Source: Clarkia xantiana subsp. parviflora (Eukaryota > Streptophyta > Magnoliopsida > Myrtales > Onagraceae). Taken from it: a DNA stretch of 64,000 nucleotides. Position numbers and translations under genes: made by a program. Location of the stretch: positions 5,634,081-5,698,080 of the forward strand of contig JAPTYO010000020.1 of assembly GCA_036873135.1 (NCBI GenBank), given 5' to 3'. The notes beneath the pieces were generated by a model that saw nothing but the letters and a program-made list of their open reading frames with translations, did not search any database and was not told where the DNA came from. Below are positions 44,574-57,333 of the stretch, in pieces; position 1 is the stretch's first letter, and each line of letters begins with the position of its first letter.

Positions 44574-44689
44574 GGGCTCCAAAACTATATAGATATATAC
44601 TTTATAAGGAAAGTGATAATAGTATATTTATGTATTATTTTGTTATTAAAGATTCTTAATAGAGGATTTTAAAAAAAATGAATGAACTA

Positions 44690-45520
44690 ATAGTCGCAAC
44701 TCTACATGTGGACAGTTAATTAAGTGGTTAGATTTAACGTTCACATAGTATCATAGCTCATGGGATCGATGCCTTTAAAATGGAAAATTGTTACCTCCTT
44801 TAAATGTGGTTGAAACCCATTATGTTTGACATTGACCATGAGTTGGTCAAGGCATGTGACCGGGCTGATACACATAGTGTCGAGGAGGCCGGATGATGTT
44901 GAAGTATAAGAGTATGCTAAATATATTCACCAATATCCATAAGTTCGGACTTATGAGACACTTGGTTAAGGCACACGTCTTATTTTCTACTCTATACACA
45001 TTATGTTACGTAATGTTCAGATTTTTCTGTTTACAGTGTGAGATTATTATTTTTTCCCGACTGGACTTAGTGAACAACCAGCAAGCACATGCACTAGCCC
45101 CACTAACAACAAGATTTCCTACTCTCGGTCTGAGCTTTTTTTCCAACCAAATTTAGTGAACAACTAACGGATGCATTGACATAGTCAACATATATAGCCC
45201 CACCAACAGTGAGCTTTCCTACTCACGGTTTGAGATTTTTTCCGACCAGACTTAGTGAGCAACCAGCGTATGCAATGACCAAGTCAACGTAAGCCTACCA
45301 ACAGTTTAGTATAATCAAGAGGTTATGCCACTAAACTCAGTTCTATTGTCTACCACAGTATATGTGGGTTAGATAAATTTAATGTTTTAATCAGATAATT
45401 ACGAGATGTCCTCGAAATACTTAAATTGAAACTTTAAAACTAAATAACATACGAATAAATACTCTTAACCTCTAAATCACGCTACATTTTATAATATATA
45501 GAGGAAAATAATTAATTTGA
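44690..45520. repeat. Insertion in the P450 B promoter with a three-unit tandem repeat
   Basis: The segment 45040-45305 holds three diverged units of about 100 bp sharing TTTCCGACCAGACTTAGTGA-like and CCCCACCAACAGTGAGCTTTC-like blocks. Copy A has only about 220 bp between its ATG and the conserved block at 21062, whereas copy B has about 1050 bp, so this region is an insertion relative to copy A. Class unknown. Confidence 0.55.
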
Positions 45521-45553
45521 CAGATACTTTCCTATAACCGATGGATGATAACT

Positions 45554-45578
45554 ACTTGGCGACTTCAATGTAGCCAAG
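45554..45578. other. Promoter block shared with P450 copy A
   Basis: ACTTGGCGACTTCAATGTAG and the next five bases match 21062-21086 with one difference, and AAAAGGAA follows in both. It marks homologous upstream sequence rather than a known motif. Confidence 0.6.
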
Positions 45579-46144
45579 CTGAAGTAGAAAAGGAAAGGTA
45601 GACTATGTCAAACACAAAGCTAAGTGGCTGGATTTGTATATATATTTGTTGTGTTGATAGCTGGATTTGTCATTAGTGAGTTCAATATTATGTTGCTGTC
45701 GCGATCGATCGACATGTGTCATTGCCCTAGCTAAGATCACAATATATAATAGAGTCTGAAAAAAGATTCTCTCTGAAAAAAGATTCTCTTCATTGCTTCG
45801 GAAGCTACTAAGATTCTTTCATGCAAAACTACAAAAACTCATATATGAAATCGAAGCATACACTCAATGTATCATTAGTAAAACCCGCCGTACCTATATA
45901 TATATTTATTTATTGAGAAATTAACTCTGATATTTTCCATGCGAATATACAAATCATTATGAGTTAACATCTTCATTTAAAATAAATGATATCTTTTTAC
46001 GAATAAAATTGAAAATAAAAGTATAATTTACCTCCCCTAGTTTATCTTAAGAATAAAACTTTTATTAAGTTTTATTCTCTTAATAGTTGTGTCAAATCGA
46101 ATAGGATGCACAGCAAAATGCATGTTACGTTAACTATTTAATAA

Positions 46145-46330
46145 AGTGTAATCGTTCGGTACACGTCACTTTTTAATTAAGATGTTAATGGTTCAAGTCC
46201 GTTGAAGTCAGAAAACTGATAATATTTATGATCAGTATTTTATTTATAGGCTGATCTGACATGAGTGAAAATCAGTCTAAAGAGGCACAAAATCATAATT
46301 TTTACAAGCCAGCCCAAAACGAGTAAGAAT
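46145..46330 (+). repeat. SINE-like repeat, unit 2
   Basis: Similar to 36930-37075. It has TTAAGATGTTAATGGTTCAAG (B-box-like GGTTCAAG), then GATCAGTATTTTATTTATAG and CTGATCTGACATGAGTG. A partial repeat of the last block follows. Confidence 0.4.
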
Positions 46331-46779
46331 AAATCTAAGTAGGCATGAAAACATGATTTTTAGTGAAAATTAGTTTAAACATGTACGAAGCTGGAATTTT
46401 TATTGAGGGAGTAAGAATTAAACACTATCAAGGTAAAAAATATTTCAGAGGAGACAAACGTAATATTTTAAAGACTCAAATTAATTCAAATTGATAATAA
46501 TTGAACTTTTAAGATCAAAAGAACACAATGCCAAAAGTTGATGGAGAAATTATCCTCTCAAGTCTCACTACTCGGATGTAGCTTCGCTAATAAAATTATG
46601 TATGGGGCAAATATAAGGTGCTGCAGGCTGATTGCTCCTCAAACCAGAAAACTAAAATAAATGCATGCGTCGTTAATTAAAAATAAAATATTAATAGAAA
46701 GTTCCACTTGGGCCAGAATAAATTGAAAGTTACATAGAGCCCATTAAAAGTGGTTAGATCCATCATTAAGTTCACTCAA

Positions 46780-47400
46780 TCTAGAATAATAATAATTTCG
46801 ATAAAACTATAAAATCAATGGAATTAAATCACTGATGTTTCAAAATGGAATTATATAATTGGTCTATTTCAAATTGTTTGTAATCTCTATAATATGGTAA
46901 TTTTAAGTATATTATTTTATATAGTTAGAAATTCACCAAATTGAAAAGCGTTTTTTTTCCGTAGCACTAATTTGAAATTTTGAATAATAACAATACACTA
47001 AATAATAATAATATAAATTAGCGTATGTAACTATAAAATTCATTTATATTAATAGTGAACATAACAATAAAATATACTTTGACATTTATAATTTTATTAT
47101 ATTATACTATTATATATTTCCTTTTTGTTAGCCTCCTAAACTTTGAATAATATGTATTTTATTATAAGGTATTTTAAAGATAATATTAATAGTACAATAT
47201 AATTTTTTTTGACAAAAATAAGTATGTGTACATATGTTATAAATTACACATGAAAAATTGTAACATAATGATACAATTAATATATTCATAATGTTTTTTT
47301 TTAAAAAATATTTAAGGTTTACACTCAATACTTCATAGGAATACTTTTGAAATTGCATATCGAGCTTTCAAGAAAAAAAATTTGATTTTTTTATTTAATA
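46780..47400. repeat. Direct repeat, unit 1
   Basis: AT-rich unit whose landmarks (AATTGGTC, TTAATAGTGAAC, AACAATAAAATATA, GACATTTATA, CATATGTTATAAATTA, TAATGATACAAT, GAGCTTTC) recur in the same order in unit 2. No gene within it. Confidence 0.65.
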
Positions 47401-47729
47401 TACTTTCAATAAGTTTGTATAATGGTGACACATAAGAAAAAACAATCCAATAATCAGTCAAAATAGAGTTATGTAATTGGTCAATGTCGAATTGTTATGA
47501 ATCTATTTGATGTGACAATTCCAAGTGTATTGTTCTATGTAGCTATAAACTAACTAAGTATTCTCATTGTTTATTGAGAAAAGTTCTATTTTTTTCTGTA
47601 ACATTTCCTAACAATTAATACTTTTAATTACATCAATCCAACAAAATAAAAAATAAAAAATTAGCATGTGTAACCAAAAGATATATATGTTAATAGTGAA
47701 CAAAACAATAAAATATAGATTGACATTTA

Positions 47730-48319
47730 TGTTGAATTACGGGGACGTAATACTAGGAAACACTAAAACGTGTAAATGCTAGTAATCTGAATTACGCAAC
47801 GGAGAATTCGCACATACCTTTTAGTGTTCTTCACGAAGATCTTGTGGAGGGAGTTCTCGATCCACCAGACGGAACATCGTGCAAGTTCTTATTCAAGAAG
47901 TCTCACGAAGTATAGCTCCACAGCAAAGCCTCTGATCAGTTCTTCGGCGGGGACAGATCTTCAGAGTGTTTGCTTAGAAAGAAAATTGGCACACCCTAGG
48001 TGTTGAGTATGGTTCGGTCGAACTAGGAGAAAGGGGAGGATGGATTTTCTCTCTAAGTCACTCTAATGTGGAGTTGTTAATCACTTCTGAAAAACCCCTA
48101 ACACTCCCCTTTATATAGGAGGAGCAAAGTGGACAAAAGTCCACTTTTCCCTCCATTAAACAATTCGGCCGGACCTAGTATGTGGGAGGCCCAATTTTGG
48201 GCCTCTCATGTCAATTGAGATTTCCAATTACCCTAATGTGACATTTACCCAATTGTCTTAGGTAACACATACATAATAACGGGCTACCAATTACGGCGCC
48301 CTATCACCTTATGCTAACA
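47730..48319 (-). repeat. 3' LTR of copia-4
   Basis: 590 bp, with the purine-rich GGCGAGTGGGAGC directly before it on the minus strand. It is shorter than the other LTR mainly through a missing TTTGGGTCTAGT-type segment. Confidence 0.88.
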
Positions 48320-49490
48320 GCTCCCACTCGCCGGAATGGGAGGGTGCCTGTTAATGTATCGTTGTCCGAATCGAATCAACATTTCCATCTTTCGATCTTG
48401 CCCCTGCTTCCGAACAGTTCATACGAGGTTTGCCGTGCGACCGGTGTATACGACGGGCATCGTGCTACTCATCTGTTAGGAGTATTGTAGCGCTCGCGGA
48501 ACGTTGATTCTCTGTCGTCAATCAACCTGTTTAAATAAAATTTAAATTATATCTCGTTGTATCCTTGGTCAACAGTAATTCTCCAATTGCCTAGTTTCCA
48601 CATAGGAACACTCCTCCAAGGCATCCGTACAAGTATTCACAACCTTCAACTAATATCCAGTTGGTGGCCACCTAGTGAATACAAGAGTCGGAGAATTACT
48701 GGTGAACTTGACCATCCCCATCCCTCATACCCTTAGTCAAACTCAATCGGTTTCCAAAGACGTGGTCACTTGGCCTTTTTCTTCAGCACTGCGTTCGTAC
48801 GCCGGGAAGCGAACATTGAGCCTGACCTTAGGTATGAGTTCCGAGTCCGTGAGGATACTTTGGGCGTCCCTTCATAGAGCACCCAGGATCAATCCACGCT
48901 TGAGGTGAAGAAGTTTGTGCCCATTGGAATTACAAGGATCCTTTCTAGCACAACCGAGCATGACCTCGTGGTCGAACATGGCACGCGCGGTATGAAGCAC
49001 GCATCGATAGCATACCTGAACTAGCCATGAGTGGGATATGTCGATAATGCTACCGCAAAATATTTCATCTGGCCTTGAATGTGGTTAATGATGTCCATCA
49101 CGGCGATTTACAAAGCGAAGATCAAGTCACGATTTGACGTGACTAAGTGATCGTTTTGTGTAACCAGGTTTATCCCCTGGTTCTTAGCCAATCTTGATAT
49201 GGTAGAGGTCCCCCTCACCTTCAAGATGACCGTGCATGTGTGACGAGGCAATGCCCACATTCGACATAGTTTTGGCAAAAGACTTTTACGTCCTCCTACA
49301 ACTTAGTTTATAGACCGTAAAATCCAATGTTATTAATCATTATGACGTCGATAAATCATGAACTCAATTTGCAATTCTTTTATTTAATCAAAATGTAACT
49401 TTCAATTAATCAAAATGTTGTCACTGATACAAGCCACTTGCTAAGCCTTACGCAATCCAAGCAATTTACATGCTTTTCAAAATCTCTATG
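48320..49490 (-). other. copia-4 3' non-coding region
   Basis: Lies between the pol remnants and the 3' LTR. No reading frame is recognised, though the sequence is moderately GC-rich. It may be decayed 3' untranslated element sequence or an unrecognised extra frame. Confidence 0.4.
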
Positions 49491-51310
49491 TGTAATGGCT
49501 TAGTTAATGGGTCCGCCACCATTTTGTTAGCAGACAAGTATTTATAAAGTGACTACATCATCTTCCACTATAGATTTAGCATGACTATATTTTTCATCAA
49601 CGCGTTTAGTCTCATTATGGTACTTTGGATTCTTTAACTGCCGCAACTGGTGCCTGACTGTCAGAATATACCACAACGGGCCCACTCCCGTCTTTGCCAC
49701 CAAGCAGTGCAGTAAGAACCCATTTTCAGCCAAACTATTCCTTGTGCATTGTTGGAGAGAGTAACGAATTCCGATTCCATCGTAGACGGCGCGACACATA
49801 ATTACTTCTTGCTCGTCCATAAAATGGCGGCATTAGCAAGGAGGAAGACCCCTCCTTTGGTGGACTTACGATCGTCTAGATCGCCATCATGGTCGGCGTC
49901 ACTGAATGCGGTCAATTCTAGTTTCCAGCTCTCATTGCACAATCTGTAGTCGACAATACCTTTTAAAATGGTTCGCATTACAGTATTTAAATGTTGATTG
50001 CAAGGATCTGACTGGAAACTTTCTACTAGGCCCACTGCGTAACAGACGTCTGGACAAGTGCATTGCATGGCGTCCGTTAGACCACCGACCATGCTTTATT
50101 AATTTGCACTTCTAATCTTTTTACGCGCTACTTGGTTCTTCAGGTTGTCGCGTTTTGATAACGTGCATCTAAATACTTCCGGCGTCTTCACGGGTTTGGC
50201 ATTTTGTATTTGAACCTTTTCAACGGTTTATCGTTGCAGGTTTCTTGAGATAGACATATTTCCCGGGTGGCAGAATCTCTAGCATTCTCATGCCTAAGAT
50301 GTGTGTTGCCTATCCCTTGTCTTACATCTCAAATACAGATGCCAACCAGGACTTTGACTCTTTTATAAAACTCTCATCATTTACGCCAATGAGTATGTCA
50401 TCCACGTATAAGGTTAAGATGATGTACTTAGACCCGAAGGTCTTTGTGTATACGCAGGGATCCTTATAAAGGTTCACGAATCTGTTTCCAACGATTTCCT
50501 CATGGAACCTGCGATACTATTGTCGAGACGATAGTTTGAGCCGTAGATAGATCTTTGGAGTTTGCAAACTTTACGTTCGTTGTCAGGAGTAATGAAACCC
50601 TCCGGCTGCTCCATATAGATCTCTTTCTCTAGGTTTCCGAGGAGGAACGCGGTCTTTAACATACATTCGGTGCAACTCGGAATCGACGCATGCACCTAGG
50701 CCTATGACGGCTCTGACTACGGTTTAACGCGTAGTCGGTTAGTATGTTTCGTCAAAGTCCACTCCGTGAAGTTGGGTTTATCCTTTCGCAATAAGTCGGG
50801 TTTTCTACTGCCCAACATTTCCATCAGTTAGTGAGTCTCTTTTAGAACTCACTTGCTCCCTGTGTCCAACCGAAGACTATAATGGCTTTCATTTAGGCGA
50901 TCTCCTCCTTCATTGTTTTCCTCAATTCCTTCGCTTGAGGTTCTTCCACCGCTCGGTCAACCGTTACCGGTTGGTCAACAGACGTTAGAGTGAATATCTC
51001 ATCCCTCTCAATATGATACTTCTTGGGAGAAGTACATTGCCTTAGAATCTTTCTAGGCTCGTTAATCCCATCTTGAGTCTGATCGTTACTCCCACTCGGA
51101 ATAATGCTTCTTATCGGAGCATCACTCCCACTGGGAGTAATGGAAGTGTTTGAACCTTGATCTACAACTTTCCTAGAACGACCACTCGGTCTCGGGATTC
51201 TACCTCCGAGATTAATTCCTTGATCACTAGGACCTGGAACCAAGTTGGTCGATCCACTCCCACTGGGAACAATGGTTAGTTGTGTCGTTATTGGATTCTC
51301 ATCCATTGGT
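49491..51310 (-). pseudogene. copia-4 pol remnants: linker, reverse transcriptase, RNase H
   Basis: On the minus strand, 51306-50893 is the Ser/Pro-rich integrase-RT linker ending in ELRKTMKEEIA. Next, 50640-50540 gives GNLEKEIYMEQPEGF and KVCKLQRSIYG of reverse transcriptase. The YVDD region (complement of about 50395-50415) is degraded. 50092-49802 is RNase H with AFSDADHDGDLDDRKSTKGG, and the last part has KRVDEKYSHAKSIVEDD. Numerous frameshifts separate the pieces. Confidence 0.8.
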
Positions 51311-51379
51311 TCAGCAATGTGACTGTCAGGTTCGACTTGATTCGCACTCGCAGCATTAGTGATGATTTGTGTGTGTGGT

Positions 51380-51401
51380 GGGGGGGGGGGGGGGGGGGGG
51401 G
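51380..51401. repeat. Run of 22 G
   Basis: Uninterrupted G tract just upstream (in element sense) of the copia-4 linker frame, preceded by GTGTGTGGT. Such runs are prone to length error and could form G-quadruplexes. Confidence 0.9.
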
Positions 51402-51589
51402 AGTAAGCCCTCCCACTGGATTTACTATGAAAATGTTTCCATCGTCATTTACCAGGTCAATCACTTATGCTGTGACTCAAATCTCCCACTCGAAGCAAGT
51501 GGGACCTGAAAATCGTCGTAAAATATCCCACTCGATCAAGACTTCGTCTGTTTTCCAAGCGTTGGAATTTCGTCCTCAAGGTGTGTAAT

Positions 51590-52670
51590 GTTTCATGTTT
51601 GACCACGGTACCATTATTTCAAGCTAATCTTAACGTGTATTGTTCAAGAGTAGTCCGTACTCTTTATCCAAATACATGTTTAATGCACAAATTAATGTCA
51701 CGAGATGATAGTGTTTAACCCGTATCATTCTTTAGCTATATGGTAACGTGTTTATCCGATTTTATTAGAACATAGTATCACATTCATGTGAGTCAACTGT
51801 TTTTCATCCCGTAGGAACGTTCGTTGTTGAACTCTTACATTATGTAATTTCAAACTATGCTTTAATGATGTGTGTTATCGATATGAGTGCTTGCCAGACT
51901 TATCGTTCAAGGAATATAGTGGGAGTTTCATTTTACTGACTTACTTCCTTTCGTTTGTTAACTCATCCAGAGACTTATCCACATCTTGGACCGTGCGTCG
52001 GGCTTTCTCCTTTTGCGACAGTTGATACTATACTAGTTCGTAGTATCTTTTCAAGCATACTTCTACCGTTGTATAAGTAATCAATGAGTTATCCCAAAGG
52101 ATTACAAACGAAAATTCAACATTCATTCATTAAAACACTTCATCATTAATTCGTACTTTGAAACGATGTGTTTCGTCTCTCGAGGTACACACGAGTGTGG
52201 CGCCTAAAACCAGGTTTAACCCATGGTCTAAATCGTTTCGTTTCCAAATTTAAATCAAATCAATCCAATCGGTTTCGTAAATTTCAAACATTTTGGAATC
52301 AATTATTTAATGGAGTACTAACAATTAAGAAAGAAACTGCAATGTATCGAATAGCAATAATAGCAAGATCCAAATAGCGCGAAGAAGATTGTTGATACTT
52401 GATACTTGGTCCAGCATTCTTACATGCTTTAAAGGAAAGAAAATGTTATTTTCAAGGAACTTATTCAAAAAGTATCTCAAACTGAAATTTCTGAAGTTTT
52501 AGCAAGCAAATATAAATAAGCTCTTTCAATCTTTCTCATTTCGGGGCATCCTTCATCAGGTCTACGCTTGTTCCGCTTCTCGGTTATGTAATTCAAATCG
52601 GAAAGATGAATTACTTTTCGAGTAAGAGGAACTCAAAGAGAGTGTATGACTTTCAACATTGTTTCTCAAC
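51590..52670 (-). other. copia-4 interior, protease/integrase region too decayed to assign
   Basis: By position this should encode protease and integrase, but no frame longer than short fragments remains and I could not place the catalytic residues. Confidence 0.4.
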
Positions 52671-52675
52671 ACGCA

Positions 52676-53528
52676 CCTTTGGGGGGTTGGTACAGGAAGC
52701 AGCCAGGTGTCCTTTCACACCACACCTAAAGCACGTTCGAGTTTCCTCTTTACGTGCTTTGTTTGCTTGTTTTTTTCCATCGGACTGCTTGCGCTTGAAC
52801 TTATTTTAGGGTTTAGGAACCATTGATTCCTCTGCCTTGTTCTGAAGGCCTTTGCCCTTTCTCTTACGCTTACCCTTATTCTCAGCTGGCGTGGAGGATG
52901 CTCTATGCATTTTAGACCGGGGCTTTTCAGCCTTAAGTCGATCCTCCTCCAGCTCAAGATGGACTTGCACTTTCTCGAGAGTATCGAGATGAGTAGCATG
53001 GGTAAGGTTCATTTTCATGATATTCCAAGAGTCGGGCAAATAACGAATCATGCACTGGATCTTTTGTTCTTCAGACATGATTTCTCCTGCCTCATTGAGT
53101 TCAACAAGCAGATTACACATGTGCATCACATGCTCCCTCATCGAATGCTTCGGGTTCATCTTGTAGGATTCTAAAGCGATGTTTAAAGACTGATTTTGGG
53201 TTGTGGTGTAAACACCAAACCCCGCCTTGAGACCGTCCCATAGGTCCATGACAGTCTCCAAGTGATCAAACCTATCGAGGAGGTTATCCTCAAGCATCGA
53301 CAACAAGGTTGAACGAACATCTTGATCCTTGGTATCCCATTGATCATGGAATTCCTTTTGTTCAGCTGTGAGGTCTCCATCTGGCTGTGCATGTTTCGTA
53401 GTCATATGGTCTAAACCCCTCATTTCAGCAATCACCATCTTAACCCGCTTGTTCCAGATCTTATAATTACTTCCATTCAATCTTATTCCCATGTTCATTT
53501 GGGAAATAACATTGCATGTCGCAACCAT
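52676..53528 (-). pseudogene. copia-4 gag
   Basis: It starts at ATG 53528 (MVATCNVISQMNMGIRLNGS), the typical copia Gag opening with the NYKIWNKRVKM helix. The capsid-type region runs to about 52900 with LTHATHLDTLEKVQVHLELE, then a basic segment GKRKRKGKG. The frame meets TAA at 52806-52808. In the same frame beyond it lies the zinc knuckle CFRCGVKGHLAASC (about 52705-52745). One nonsense codon therefore separates capsid from nucleocapsid. Confidence 0.85.
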
Positions 53529-54974
53529 TCTAAACTAACACATCGACAATCATGCATAATCAGGAAGACAATAACATTTTGAAAGAATTGCTAACATCAG
53601 ATTATCTATTAAGATGGAATAAGACAAATAGTGATCTGTCAGACATCTAGACCAAACCGGCCTCCAGTAAACCGAGGGAAGGGGGCCCGTGAAAGAGTTC
53701 ACACTATCGTCGTCTTCAATCAAATAGATCGGTATTTTGAAAACGGTTATTATATTGCAAATTACCAGAACATGAATTTTGAATAAGTATACCCGATCTT
53801 GGCTTTCCCAAGGCCCTTTTTGTTTTGAAAATATCCGAGAATTTACGCATGCATACATAATTCTACTACACTTAACAATTTATCATATCAAGACGTAATC
53901 ATCGATCAAACCATACATCATGCATACGTGTCGTGCGTCTAATGTTCCGAGGAACTCATGCTAGCATACATAATTCTACTTCCAAGTAAATTATCACATA
54001 TCACATCCCTAACATTCTAGTATACGTTTCATACATGAAACTTCCACACAAAACATGCATAATTTGACGATTGGAATTTAAACACTTTCAAAATATTAGG
54101 GACTGATTTGCAATTCATGCTTACAATCAAACATGTGGATTTCTAGACATGAATCCTAGGCAACTTCAACCATCACAACATGTCTATCCTATTGCGCAAA
54201 CCATATATTTAAATCCCAGAGCTCAGCTCACAATATAATATCCAGCTAGCTTGACATAGTCAAGACGACAATTCTAATTATATCAATATATGGAATTGAA
54301 AGTAAACAATTGCAATTCAGCCCACTAATTAAACCAGTCCAAAAAACATGCATCTCCGAGATTCATCCCCATAATCGTAACTTGGCATGAAGGTTTATCG
54401 AAAATGTGAAAATTTTAAACCTTCGAGCACTGTTTAGGCTAATTTAAAGTTAAAAAATATTTGGATTTAAAAATTTGACATCACATCCTATTTTATTAAT
54501 TGGCCTGAAGTCGATTTAAATTCCAGTTCGGTTCAGTCAATTTCGGTCCGGTTTGGTTCGTTCCTATTAATCCGGTTCAGTTCGGTCCGATTTAATTTCA
54601 AAAATCTGGTTCGGTAACTGGTTTAATAAAATAGGGTTCAGTTCGGTTCATCACTCAAAACCGGTTCGGTTAGATTCACTTAGTTACCCTGGTCCGACCC
54701 GACCCGAAAAGGTCGAACCAATTGAGAAAACCCGGTCCAGTTTAACCCACACCGGTTTAGCATATTGGACCGGTCTAAAACCCTAGGGTTCGGCCGAAAT
54801 ATAACTTGGAGGCAAAGTAGAGTTTTAAAATCCACTAAAAACTTAACTTAATCCCCAAGAAATATTAACTATAAAATAATTTCCAATATTGCTAATATAT
54901 ATGTATATATTTCGGCCAACTATCTACATATATATATTTATTCCTAAGATTCTATCTATAAGATAAATCAATCT

Positions 54975-55043
<69 letters not shown>

Positions 55044-55628
55044 AAATTTCGGCTAAACTATATATAAATATTTTATTTATTGTCAAAAAAATTTCTAGGG
55101 ATTAAATATATAGACAATATATTTTCTCAATCTTTTAGGTAACTAAATCCTATCAATATATCTTTATCCCTAATTTACTAGATAAATATTGATAGTTATA
55201 TCTTTCAAAATATATAGTGATTCTTATCCTTATCTTTCCAATTTAGAGATATATTGTTATTTTTAATAAAATTAAAATATGGTAAACAATATATCCCTTA
55301 AGTGGTCGGCCGAATTTATCTTTCTTGCACCCTAAGAAATTTACCTAATAATTTACTAGGGTTTCGGCCAAAAACACCCAAAATTGGAAAAATTGTCCAA
55401 TTTTAAGATAAAAAATTACTAAGATCAACAATCCAAATATCGATTTTGGTATAACTCAAGTTATTCTTGAAGATCATGAACATCAAATTTAACTATGAAC
55501 ATCATGAAAATTTCGGCACTAACATAAACACAAAAATTTCGAAAATTTTAAAATTTCAAGATCAAATTTCGGTTTTGCCAAAAATTCAAGAACACCAATT
55601 TTATCAAAATCATGAACTCCTAACACAT
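53529..55628 (-). other. copia-4 long 5' leader
   Basis: About 2.1 kb between the primer-binding site and Gag with no gene recognised. It holds a CCGGTT/GGTTCGG-rich stretch (54480-54800), a (TA)n tract (about 54980-55036) and AT-rich filler. Some of it may be separate insertions. Confidence 0.5.
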
Positions 55629-55640
55629 GCTCTGATACCA
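55629..55640 (-). promoter_or_regulatory. Primer-binding site of copia-4
   Basis: Minus-strand TGGTATCAGAGC one base after the 5' LTR; it fixes the orientation of the element. Confidence 0.88.
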
Positions 55641-55641
55641 C

Positions 55642-56242
55642 TGTTGGATTACGGGGACGTAATACTAGGAAACACTAAAACGTGTACATGCTAATAATCT
55701 GAATTACGCAGCGGAAGAATTCACACATACCTTTTAGTGTTCTTCACCAAGATCTTGTGGAGGGAGTTCTCGATCCAACGGACGGAACCTCGTGCAAATT
55801 CTTTATTCAAGAAGTCCCACGAGGTATAGCTCCACAGCAAAGCCTCTGATCAGTTCTTCGGCGGGGACAGATCTTCGGAGTGTTTGCTTAGAAAGCAAAT
55901 TGGCACACCCTAGGTGTTGAGTATGGTTCGGTCGAACTAGGAGAAAGGGGATGAGAGATTTTCTCTTTAAGTCACTCTAATGTGGAGTTGTTAATCACTT
56001 TTGAAAAACCCCTAACACTCCCCTTTATATAGGAGGAGCAAAGTGGACAAAAGTCCACTTTGCCCTCCGTTAAACAATTCGGCCGGACCTAGTATGTGGG
56101 AGGCCCAATTTTGGGCATCTCATGTCAATTTTGATTTGGGTCTAGTCCAATTACCCTAATGTGACATTTACCCAATTGTTTTAGGTAACACATACATAAT
56201 AACGGGCTACCAATTACGGCGCCCTATCACCTTATGCTTACA
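55642..56242 (-). repeat. 5' LTR of copia-4
   Basis: 601 bp, matching 47730-48319 over its length (for example ACCTTTTAGTGTTCTTCAC and GATCAGTTCTTCGGCGGGG). Followed by ATTTA. Confidence 0.88.
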
Positions 56243-56560
56243 ATTTATACTTTTTTTAATTATTATTTTTTATTTCTTAGCCTTTCAAAATTTGTATAAT
56301 ATGTTTTTTTTTTTGCTTATAAATTTATGATAATAGTACAAAATATTTTCTTTGAAAAAAAAATATATGTACATATGTCATAAATTAATCACAAAAAGTT
56401 GTAATATAATGATACAATCTATATATTCATAATGCTTTTATAGAAAAAAAACACAATATATGAGTTTCACACGAAATACTTCACATATGAATAACTTTGA
56501 AACTGTCAATCGAGCTTTCTTGAAAAAAAAGTGTTTTTTTATGACTCTTTGTAGCTAAAT

Positions 56561-56908
56561 TACCGAACTTTAAAAAACACGATTCTAATAAATATTAAAG
56601 AACCAATATAATTTAATTATTATTAAATGTTATTATCACTAAGTAAGATATATAAATAATAAAAAATATTTATGCAAAAAAAAATCAAATTTTTAGTATT
56701 TTCAATATTTTAATTAACTATTTAAATAAAAATATATTTTATTATATTCTTTTATGAAGCTTGAATATATTTTTTCTAAAATAATATATATAACTAATAA
56801 TTTATGTATATTTTTAGCATGTTTTTATTATTTATAAACGACATTTAAAAACTTTAGAACGAGTTTATATAGATAAATATATATATATTATAAAAGTTGA
56901 AGTAGTAT

Positions 56909-56953
<45 letters not shown>

Positions 56954-57333
56954 ATGAACAATAAAGTGTTTATCAGTGAGTTTAAATTTACTTAATAATA
57001 GTTTAGTTAAACTTAGTCTATGAGTAAGAGCATTCACAATGACTTTATATAGCATGATATAAGTGTGGCTCATTTTGGCAAAAAGAAAATATATATATAT
57101 AAGTGTGGTTCATAATGTCTTTTATATATAGTGTATAACAATGATTTTACATAATATTCTTTGAAAATTGGATCCACCCATTTTTACTTATATAAGGTAT
57201 TCTTTAATTTAAGGAATACATAAGATAGACATATTCATCACATATCCTAATATTTTAGTCAATATAAATTAATTCTATAACTAGATCATTAGTAGTTATG
57301 AGATTAATAATAAAATATGTCCAATAAATATAA
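56561..57333. other. AT-rich spacer, no gene
   Basis: Very AT-rich, with a (TA)n tract at about 56913-56948. Nothing coding seen. Confidence 0.4.

Larger units (their letters stand above)
47730..56242 (-). mobile_element. Decayed Ty1/copia retrotransposon, copia-4, minus strand
   Basis: LTRs at 55642-56242 (5' in element sense) and 47730-48319 begin TGTTAGCATAAGG (TGTAAGCATAAGG in the first) and end CCAACA. The perfect duplication ATTTA flanks it (47725-47729, 56243-56247). The primer-binding site is at 55629-55640. Gag is mostly readable, while pol survives as fragments with many breaks. About 2.1 kb separates the primer-binding site from Gag and about 1.1 kb separates pol from the 3' LTR; both are long for copia. 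The element cannot be autonomous. Confidence 0.9.
47440..56560. repeat. Direct repeat, unit 2, split by copia-4
   Basis: The unit runs 47440-47729 and continues after copia-4 at 56243-56560 with the same landmarks as unit 1. Removing copia-4 and one ATTTA copy restores a unit of about 600 bp. The tandem duplication therefore predates the retrotransposon. Confidence 0.65.
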
